DNA of 6,289 nt, taken from assembly GCA_020062205.1 (NCBI GenBank), contig JAGUWT010000301.1, positions 1 to 6,289 on the forward strand, read 5' to 3'. Position 1 is the stretch's first letter; every line of letters starts with the position of its first letter. Origin of the DNA: Thermodesulfovibrionales bacterium (GTDB taxonomy: Bacteria > Nitrospirota > Thermodesulfovibrionia > Thermodesulfovibrionales > SM23-35). Shown here piece after piece: positions 1 through 4,810 of this stretch. Both the position numbers and the translations under genes were made by a program. The notes under the pieces are model-generated. The model searched no databases, was not told where the DNA came from, and worked only from the letters and a program-made list of their open reading frames with translations.

Positions 1-762
1 ATAGTCTTTAATAGCCTGCTGATAGTTGCCTGAGTCTTGATAAGCACTTCCACGATTATTATAAGCCCTTGCATCCTTAGGATTCAGCTCTATAGCCCTA
101 TTAAAAACATCAATTGCTTCCTTATATTTACCAGAAATAGCCAATATATATCCCTTCTCAAACCAATCTGTTGCACTCAATCCTCTTACAGCTTCATTAT
201 ATTGTTCAATCTTCTTCACATCTACCTTTAGTTGATGCCTTTTAATATCAAAAATAACTATCTCCAGTTCCTTCTTTAATCTCTCAATCTCCTTTGTAAG
301 TTCTTCCGCCTTTTCCCTCGTCTCCTCTAATTCCTTTGTCTTTTGATGGTCTTTACGGAGAGAGTCAACGGATTTTGTAACTTCTTCCGGGTCAGCCGAA
401 ATCTTTGCTTTAAGGTAGTAAGTCTTCCCGTCCCATTTTTCATCTATTACCTCAGCCCTTACTATTCCAGCAGTCAGAGCTGTAATCTGGTCTTTTGTAA
501 GTAGAAAGTTCTTTACCTTTGTCTCGCTTTCAAGAAAAGTACCCAACTCCTCTAAAAGAAGTCTTTTGACCTGTTCCAGTGCAATTGCTCTACATGAAAC
601 CTTGCTGTCAATCTTGCTCGCCTGATAGGTGTATTCCTTTTCAAATGTAACAAGACCAGCAAAGGCTGCGTTGATGGTGAATAACATAAAAACAATAGCT
701 GAAAAAAAAGGCTTGATAAGTAGTTTTGTAATGGATACTTTTAACTTATTACAGGTTGCCAT
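1..762 (-). CDS. Exported coiled-coil/TPR-repeat protein (C-terminus beyond window)
   Basis: The frame is open for 254 codons from an ATG at 762 to the window edge, so the C-terminus is missing. A purine-rich ribosome site (AGAGGGGTG, 767-775) precedes the ATG. Residues 1-35 look like a signal peptide: lysines, a hydrophobic run (FFSAIVFMLFTI), then an AxA-type site ending AFA at 33-35. Residues about 40-128 form a compact domain (CRAIALEQVKRLLLEELGT, then LTKDQITALTAGIV and KWDGKTYYLKAKI) that resembles the N-terminal domains of LPP20/FlgT-like envelope proteins; this resemblance is from memory. Residues about 130-190 are Lys/Glu-rich with heptad character, probably a coiled coil. A TPR unit follows at about 196-229 (GKYKEAIDVFNRAIELNP) and a second (AYNNRGSAYQDSGNYQQAI) runs off the edge. 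It is likely a periplasmic or envelope scaffold protein; partner unknown. The small membrane gene 33 bases upstream is probably co-transcribed with it. Confidence 0.85.
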   Translation of the reverse strand, partial: MATCNKLKVSITKLLIKPFFSAIVFMLFTINAAFAGLVTFEKEYTYQASKIDSKVSCRAIALEQVKRLLLEELGTFLESETKVKNFLLTKDQITALTAGIVRAEVIDEKWDGKTYYLKAKISADPEEVTKSVDSLRKDHQKTKELEETREKAEELTKEIERLKKELEIVIFDIKRHQLKVDVKKIEQYNEAVRGLSATDWFEKGYILAISGKYKEAIDVFNRAIELNPKDARAYNNRGSAYQDSGNYQQAIKDY

Positions 763-795
763 TTTTCACCCCTCTATTATGAAATATGCTTTCAG

Positions 796-921
796 TTATC
801 TTACCTGAATTTTCTGTTCTTGAGATGGGAGGTTTTGTTTAGTCTTTTTTTCACTCATATATGCATGAATGAGATAAAGCAAAAAAATAATGCTCATAAT
901 AATCATGAAAATCTTTTTCAC
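796..921 (-). CDS. Small single-pass membrane protein, 41 residues, GTG start
   Basis: This is a GTG-started frame of 41 codons ending in TAA. A near-perfect Shine-Dalgarno site, AGGAGG at 926-931, ends four bases before the GTG. The product begins MKKIFMIIMSIIFLLYLIHA, with a positively charged N-terminus and one hydrophobic segment at about residues 4-21. A short polar, Lys/Gln-rich tail (about 22-41) follows. No lipobox cysteine is present, and the hydrophobic stretch looks like a membrane anchor; an uncleaved signal sequence is also possible. It ends 33 bases before the exported TPR gene on the same strand, so the two probably share a transcript. Its GTG overlaps the terminal TGA of a decayed upstream frame (GTGA), the arrangement seen in translational coupling. 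I do not recognise a family. Support is the ribosome site, the coherent membrane-protein composition and the position; it could still be a chance frame. Confidence 0.55.
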   Translation of the reverse strand: MKKIFMIIMSIIFLLYLIHAYMSEKKTKQNLPSQEQKIQVR

Positions 922-1076
922 AGAACCTCCTCTATCTCTTCGTTTACCCTAAGGAATCCTTTGAGTTTCAATATTCATTTCTTATGCTATCTTTTTGCTA
1001 ATTCTCAATGGAGTGCATCCTTTGTTTTATCGGGCATGTCCAATATTTTAACAAACTTCGTCTTTAAGATTTTAGT
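918..1076 (-). pseudogene. Decayed reading frame between malic enzyme and mini-protein
   Basis: One minus-strand frame reads as protein-like sequence broken by three stops: TGA at 1005-1007, TAG at 987-989 and TGA at 975-977. The pieces read KFVKILDMPDKTKDALH, then ELAKR, then HKK, then ILKLKGFLRVNEEIEEVL, ending in TGA at 918-920. The segments are charged and helix-like, and the last is unlike random AT-rich sequence. TGG encodes Trp in the neighbouring genes and TGA ends the radical SAM gene, so stop read-through is unlikely. I read this as the remnant of a lost gene tail or a dispersed repeat; the parent family is not recognised. It starts just inside the 3' end of the malic enzyme gene in another frame. 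Confidence 0.35.
926..931 (-). promoter_or_regulatory. Ribosome binding site deciding the GTG start of the mini-protein
   Basis: AGGAGG, followed by the four bases TTCT and then GTG at 921. It is the strongest Shine-Dalgarno match in the left half of the window and the main reason to call the 41-codon gene. Spacing is a little short but workable. Confidence 0.55.
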
Positions 1077-2487
1077 AATTGTGATATTTTGCAAGCCCTG
1101 TTTTTATTGCGACTTCGGCAACGGCATGAGTAACATTCGCAACAACCTTTTTATAAAAGATACTTGGTATGATGTAATCCTCATGCAGTTCATCATCCTT
1201 CACAGTATAAGCGATAGCCCTGGCAGCAGCAAACTTCACCTCTTCATTTATCCCCCTTGCCTTAACATCCAATAACCCCCTGAATATACCCGGATAGCTG
1301 AGCATATTGTTTATCTGGTTCGGAAAATCAGACCTGCCTGTAGCAAGGACTCTCACCAGTGGGAAGGCATCCTCTGGTGCTATCTCAGGCTCCGGATTCG
1401 CAAGGGCAAAGACCACTGGCTCCTTTGACATCTTCTTTATGTCATCTGTTCTTATAATGTTTGGAGCAGAAAGACCAATAAATATATCCGCTCCTTCCAA
1501 TGCATTTGATAGAGTACCCTTTACCCTTCCTGGGTTGGTTCTCCTGGCAAGTGCCCTTTTGTACAGTGTCATATCATGTCGTCTTCCCTCAAAGATAGAA
1601 CCTGCCCTGTCACATACCACGATATCTTTTATACCGTGAGATGAAAGCATAAGGGCTGTAGCTATACCTGCCGCCCCTGCTCCAGCAATAACCAATCTGA
1701 ATTTTTTCAAATCCTTTTTGAATAATCTTGAGACATTGATAAGAGCTGCAAACACCACCACAGCAGTCCCGTGCTGATCGTCATGCATAACTGGAATATC
1801 AAGCGTCTTTCTTAATCTCTCTTCTATCTCAAAACATCTTGGAGCAGAGATATCTTCAAGACTTATGCCTCCGAAGGATGGAGAGATGAATTGAACTGTA
1901 CTGACGATCTCTTCTATATTCTTGGTTCCAAGGACAATGGGGAAGGCATCAATACCTGCAAATTCCTTAAAAATCATAACCTTGCCTTCCATAACAGGCA
2001 TAGCTGCCTCTGCACCAATGTCACCAAGACCTAATACTGCAGTCCCATCTGTTATGACCGCCACAGAGTTTCCTTTTATTGTGTAACGGTAGGCATGTTC
2101 TCGATTTTCCTGGATATCCCTACAAATCCTTGCCACACCAGGTGTATAAACCTTAGAAAGGTCATTGCTGTCTCTCAAGGGTAGCTTGTTATGAATCTCT
2201 ATCTTGCCTCCCCGATGGGCAAAAAAAGTACGGTCCATTACCCTGATGACCCTTACGCCATTGATGTTCCTGATAGATTTCACAATCTCTCTCTCATGTT
2301 CTTCATCTCGTGCATCCACCGTAATGTCTCTAATCAATTTCCCCTTTTCAACGCGGACGATATCAAGAGCGCTGATATCACCACCAGCCTGCCCAATCGC
2401 TGTAGCTATTCGCGCAAACATACCAACCCGGCTCTCTATCTCTACCCTGATTGTTATGCTATAACTCGGACTGGGAATGCGTGTCAT
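1072..2487 (-). CDS. NAD(P)-dependent malic enzyme with N-terminal ACT domain
   Basis: The 471-residue product should catalyse oxidative decarboxylation of malate to pyruvate with a divalent metal and NAD(P), in the cytoplasm. Residues about 9-85 form an ACT domain (SITIRVEIESRVGMFARI, then AGGDISALDIVRV), a fold that usually binds a small regulatory ligand. The catalytic part follows. VYTPGVA holds the catalytic Tyr114, and VMEGK at 165-169 holds the likely catalytic Lys169. Metal ligands are E211/D212 in SLEDISAP and D236/D237 in MHDDQHGTA. The dinucleotide-binding loop is GAGAAG at 269-274. Conserved ANPEPE (363-368) and GRSDFPNQINN (384-394) complete the set, so it looks intact and active. 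Bacterial malic enzymes without ACT are near 390-410 residues; the surplus equals the ACT domain. The ATG start at 2487 gives a full ACT domain, though no strong ribosome site precedes it. NAD versus NADP preference cannot be settled by eye. Confidence 0.95.
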   Translation of the reverse strand: MTRIPSPSYSITIRVEIESRVGMFARIATAIGQAGGDISALDIVRVEKGKLIRDITVDARDEEHEREIVKSIRNINGVRVIRVMDRTFFAHRGGKIEIHNKLPLRDSNDLSKVYTPGVARICRDIQENREHAYRYTIKGNSVAVITDGTAVLGLGDIGAEAAMPVMEGKVMIFKEFAGIDAFPIVLGTKNIEEIVSTVQFISPSFGGISLEDISAPRCFEIEERLRKTLDIPVMHDDQHGTAVVVFAALINVSRLFKKDLKKFRLVIAGAGAAGIATALMLSSHGIKDIVVCDRAGSIFEGRRHDMTLYKRALARRTNPGRVKGTLSNALEGADIFIGLSAPNIIRTDDIKKMSKEPVVFALANPEPEIAPEDAFPLVRVLATGRSDFPNQINNMLSYPGIFRGLLDVKARGINEEVKFAAARAIAYTVKDDELHEDYIIPSIFYKKVVANVTHAVAEVAIKTGLAKYHNY

Positions 2488-2506
2488 ATTAAATCCAGTT
2501 CATTAG

Positions 2507-2652
2507 TAAACCACAGAGAGCACAGAGATAATTTTCAGAGTTATTAAAATAGCTCGATTATTTCTCTGTGTTCTCATGATTTAAAGTATTTTATGTAATT
2601 ATAGGTCTTGCAATAGAAAAGTGCACAGAGAAATCTGTGTTCTCTGTGGTTA
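2507..2652. repeat. Composite CACAGAG inverted-repeat element
   Basis: The 7-mer CACAGAG occurs three times on the plus strand (2512, 2521, 2624) and twice inverted (2564-2570, 2642-2648). The outer arms 2509-2526 and 2634-2651 are inverse complements at 17 of 18 positions, with terminal AACCACAGAG and CTCTGTGGTT. An inner pair, 2517-2528 and 2563-2574, matches at 11 of 12. At 2624-2639 there is a perfect six-base hairpin, CACAGA-GAAA-TCTGTG. I see no coding content inside. The pattern resembles short dispersed palindromic elements (MITE- or REP-like) of the type AACCACAGAGAACACAGAG, which I recall from many environmental bacterial genomes. It lies between the divergent malic enzyme and marC genes and would sit in the malic enzyme leader if transcription starts upstream of it. 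Confidence 0.75.
2598..2603 (-). promoter_or_regulatory. Possible -10 box for malic enzyme, inside the repeat element
   Basis: The minus strand reads TATAAT here, about 110 bases upstream of the malic enzyme ATG. No convincing -35 box lies 16-18 bases further upstream, so this is a weak call. If used, the leader RNA would contain the left arms of the repeat element. Confidence 0.2.
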
Positions 2653-2680
2653 ATTGCATTATTCGTGTTTATAATGCCGA

Positions 2681-2713
2681 TTGTCAAGATTGATAAGGTT
2701 TGAGTATTATAAT
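2681..2713 (+). promoter_or_regulatory. Probable promoter of the marC-like operon
   Basis: TTGTCA (2681-2686) is followed after 18 bases by TATTAT (2705-2710), overlapping a perfect TATAAT at 2708-2713. Transcription would start at about 2717-2720, at or just before the ATG at 2720. This argues against the TTG at 2681 as the translation start, because that codon would be part of the -35 box. Confidence 0.5.
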
Positions 2714-2719
2714 TGCGGA

Positions 2720-3322
2720 ATGTTAGACATTATCAAAATACTCCCCAACACCTTTATCCCTCTCTTTGTTGCAACCAATGTGTTCTTACTCATTCCCATT
2801 TTTATTTCAATGACTGAGGATATGTCAAAGTCAAAAAAACGTATCGTAATCAGACAGTCAATCATTACAGCCATCATCGTAAGTTTTTTATTTATCGCAT
2901 TGGGGGAAGTAATTTTTAAGATATTGGGAATCACAACAGATGATTTCAAGATTGGGGGCGGACTTGTACTCCTTGTTTTTGCGATCTTAGACCTCATCAA
3001 GCGTGGTGAAGACAGGAGGAAACCTGTTGGTCAGTTGGGGGTAGTACCAATTGGCGTGCCTCTGATTGTAGGGCCAGCAGTGCTTACGACTATTCTGGTA
3101 CTTGTAGATCATTATGGTATCATTCCGACAATCATCTCTCTCATACTTAATTTGATTATAGTCTGGACTTCACTCATGAATGCCGAGCGGCTTATACATC
3201 TCTTTGGAAAAGGTGGCATTGTTGGGATATCAAAGGTTATGGCACTTCTTCTTGCATCAATCGCAATCATGATGATACGTATCGGTATTGAAAACATTAT
3301 CAAACATAATATAAAAGGCTAA
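2720..3322 (+). CDS. MarC-family (UPF0056) integral membrane protein
   Basis: The 200-residue product is an inner-membrane protein of the MarC/UPF0056 family. The family is conserved but its transport or sensing role is unsettled; the early link to multiple antibiotic resistance was not upheld. Six hydrophobic segments are visible at about residues 7-31, 46-70, 78-93, 106-129, 133-152 and 168-190. Family-like blocks are IGGGLVLLVFAILDLIKRG (78-96), GVVPIGVPLIVGP (107-119) and the C-terminal ISKVMALLLASIAIMMIRIGI (170-190). The length is normal. I chose the ATG at 2720 because the product then begins MLDIIKILPNTFIPLF, like relatives. An upstream TTG at 2681 would add 13 residues but lies in the promoter. 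No good Shine-Dalgarno site precedes the ATG (only GCGGA directly adjacent), consistent with a leaderless or very short-leader message. The phosphoesterase gene starts 15 bases downstream, so the two form an operon. Confidence 0.88.
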   Translation: MLDIIKILPNTFIPLFVATNVFLLIPIFISMTEDMSKSKKRIVIRQSIITAIIVSFLFIALGEVIFKILGITTDDFKIGGGLVLLVFAILDLIKRGEDRRKPVGQLGVVPIGVPLIVGPAVLTTILVLVDHYGIIPTIISLILNLIIVWTSLMNAERLIHLFGKGGIVGISKVMALLLASIAIMMIRIGIENIIKHNIKG

Positions 3323-3337
3323 AAGGAGAATGCAGGT

Positions 3338-3817
3338 ATGCTTATAGGAATAATGTCAGATACCCATGACAATCTCATTTTTACAAAAAAGGCGATTGAG
3401 CTTTTCAACAACAAAAAGGTTGAATATATGATCCATGCTGGTGATTACACATCACCCTTTACCCTGAAGCTTTTTAAAGAACTCAATTGTAAGTATGTCG
3501 GGATATTCGGTAACAATGATGGAGATAAGCTCCTTCTCTTACAGAGGTCAGAAGGCAATATTCATAACCAGCCATATATATTCACACTGAACGATAAAAA
3601 AATCATTGTGATGCATGAACATCATGTTGTTGATGCACTTGCTGACAGCGGGCATTATGACCTTGTGATTTACGGTCATACGCACAAACCTGATTTACGG
3701 AAAATTAAAAATACCTTGATTGTCAATCCTGGCGAGGCTGGCTCATGGCTTTACGGAAAATCAACAGTGGCAGTCGCAGATTTAGAGAAAATGGAGGGAG
3801 AGATTATAGGACTTTAG
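3338..3817 (+). CDS. YfcE/MJ0936-type metallophosphoesterase
   Basis: This 159-residue protein matches the small calcineurin-like phosphoesterases of the YfcE/MJ0936 group, metal-dependent phosphodiesterases acting on model substrates with unknown natural targets. The dimetal ligands are all visible: D8 and H10 in SDTHDN, D36 in HAGDYT, N59 or N60 in GNND (58-61), H93 in MHEHH, and H114/H116 in YGHTHKPD. The usual glycine after the fourth-motif histidine is replaced by Glu94, a mild oddity. VNPGEAG (129-135) is the normal late family block. There is no signal peptide, so it is cytoplasmic. A strong ribosome site, AGGAGA at 3324-3329, lies eight bases before the ATG. It follows the MarC gene by 15 bases and should be co-transcribed with it; a functional link is not established. 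Its TAG stop directly abuts the stop of the convergent radical SAM gene. Confidence 0.93.
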   Translation: MLIGIMSDTHDNLIFTKKAIELFNNKKVEYMIHAGDYTSPFTLKLFKELNCKYVGIFGNNDGDKLLLLQRSEGNIHNQPYIFTLNDKKIIVMHEHHVVDALADSGHYDLVIYGHTHKPDLRKIKNTLIVNPGEAGSWLYGKSTVAVADLEKMEGEIIGL

Positions 3818-4726
3818 TCATACGGTTACGCCGTCTATCCTCGTAAGCCCGGCACCTACCGCCACTTTTAAAGCCTCCATATATTCGCTCTTTGTAATCC
3901 TCCTGTCAAGGGGCGGATGGTCAAATGCCTTAAAACAGGGGCGGTATTGATCCATAATATTAATATAGGTATCTTTTGAAATCTCTTCAGCAATAAATGC
4001 AACCACACCCCCTGTTCCTGCAATCCCATCAGGGAGTACCAGATGCCTCACGAGTAGCCCTCTCAGGGCAACCCCTTTATCTATGATGAGGTCTCCGACC
4101 TGTCTGTGCATCTCTTTGAGTGCACTTTTTGCTACCTCTGGATAATCTTTTGCATATGAATATCGTTCAGCCTTTTCAGGGTCTATATATTTGAAGTCAG
4201 GCATATATATATCAATGACTCCTTCAAGGATTTTTAATGAATGGAGGGATTCATATCCGCCACAGTTATAAACGATAGGGATTTGCAATCCCCTCTCAGA
4301 GGCGATTTGAATAGCCCTGAGAATCATTGGCATCTGATGTGTTGGCGTGACGAGATTTATGTTATGACATCCTTCGCGCTGTAATGAAAGCATGATATCT
4401 GCAAGTCTTTCAAACGATATTTCTTCGCCTTCACCAAGATGGCTTATTGAATAGTTCTGACAGAAGAGGCAACCAAGATTGCAATTACCAAAGAAGATAG
4501 TGCCGGAGCCAAACCTTCCCACGAGTGGCCTCTCCTCACCAAAATGAGGTCCCCAGCTCGAAACAAATGGCTTATTCCCTGTTCTACAAAATCCCTTCAG
4601 CCCGGATGTCCTGTCAACCTTGCAGGTCCTTGGACATAAGGTACATTCTTTCAAAATCTCCTCTGCTTCCAAAACCTTATCAGACAATTGATCAGGACGG
4701 AGCATAAGATAAGAGGGTGATTCCAT
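3818..4726 (-). CDS. PflX-like radical SAM protein (COG1313)
   Basis: This 302-residue protein belongs to the radical SAM superfamily, in the group related to pyruvate-formate-lyase activating enzymes (PflX, COG1313). The motif CNLGCLFC supplies C82, C86 and C89, the CxxxCxxC ligands of the [4Fe-4S] cluster that cleaves S-adenosylmethionine. An N-terminal cysteine set, C28, C31, C35 and C47 (CTLCPRTC, then GFC), probably binds metal or a second cluster. Further family-like blocks are NLVTPTHQ (124-131), IVYNCGGYES (151-160), YMPDFKY (174-180), RHLVLPD (227-233) and the late MDQYRP (258-263). The substrate is unknown. No glycyl-radical enzyme is adjacent, so the name should not be taken as evidence that it activates one. 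GAGGAG (4735-4740) lies eight bases before the ATG at 4726, supporting this start. It is divergent from lysS and abuts the phosphoesterase stop to stop. Confidence 0.92.
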   Translation of the reverse strand: MESPSYLMLRPDQLSDKVLEAEEILKECTLCPRTCKVDRTSGLKGFCRTGNKPFVSSWGPHFGEERPLVGRFGSGTIFFGNCNLGCLFCQNYSISHLGEGEEISFERLADIMLSLQREGCHNINLVTPTHQMPMILRAIQIASERGLQIPIVYNCGGYESLHSLKILEGVIDIYMPDFKYIDPEKAERYSYAKDYPEVAKSALKEMHRQVGDLIIDKGVALRGLLVRHLVLPDGIAGTGGVVAFIAEEISKDTYINIMDQYRPCFKAFDHPPLDRRITKSEYMEALKVAVGAGLTRIDGVTV

Positions 4727-4746
4727 TTGAAAATCTCCTCAATTAA

Positions 4747-4776
4747 TTGACTTAACTCAGAATGAATCATTATAGT
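4747..4776 (+). promoter_or_regulatory. Probable lysS promoter
   Basis: TTGACT (4747-4752, five of six) and TATAGT (4771-4776, five of six) are 18 bases apart. This predicts a start near 4783 and a leader of about 28 bases before the lysS ATG. No T-box, riboswitch or attenuator would fit in that leader. Confidence 0.55.
4769..4774 (-). promoter_or_regulatory. Possible -10 box of the radical SAM gene, overlapping the lysS -10
   Basis: The minus strand reads a perfect TATAAT here, 42 bases upstream of the radical SAM ATG. The -35 region is poor. It shares four bases with the plus-strand TATAGT, and the surrounding TTATA-G-TATAA (4770-4780) is a perfect palindrome around one base. Confidence 0.4.
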
Positions 4777-4810
4777 ATAAATTAAAATTTTCACAGGTAA
4801 TCAGGTAATA

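Larger units (their letters stand above)
763..1071. other. Spacer between TPR gene and malic enzyme
   Basis: No large gene lies in these 309 bases. The spacer holds the 41-codon mini-gene and the decayed frame described separately. Two weak minus-strand sigma70-like pairs are visible upstream of the mini-gene: TTGAGA (1003-1008) with CATAAG (981-986) at a 16-base spacing, and a TTGTTA/GATAAA pair a little further upstream at 17 bases. Each box matches only about four of six consensus positions. No hairpin with a T-run follows the malic enzyme stop, so read-through from malic enzyme into the mini-gene and TPR gene is also possible. Confidence 0.4.

Noticed and set aside
918..1076. Read-through of TGA as Trp or selenocysteine
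   Set aside because: A TAG also interrupts the frame, TGG is used for Trp in the neighbours, and TGA ends the radical SAM gene. Decay is simpler.
820..1275. 151-codon plus-strand open frame
   Set aside because: It runs antisense to the mini-gene and into the 3' end of the malic enzyme; the composition is Phe/Ser/His-rich and shows no domain. It is a shadow frame.
2191..2547. Two overlapping plus-strand open frames opposite the ACT domain
   Set aside because: They lie antisense to a clearly conserved protein domain, with no recognisable motif and no ribosome site.
2624..2639. GAAA-capped hairpin as a transcription terminator
   Set aside because: No T-run follows on either strand, the stem is only six pairs, and no gene ends nearby.
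2507..2652. CRISPR-like array, because CACAGAG recurs
   Set aside because: Copies occur in both orientations with irregular spacing and nested symmetry; there are no regular spacers or cas genes.
2681..2719. TTG at 2681 as the marC-like start
   Set aside because: The added residues do not resemble the family N-terminus, and the codon coincides with the likely -35 box.
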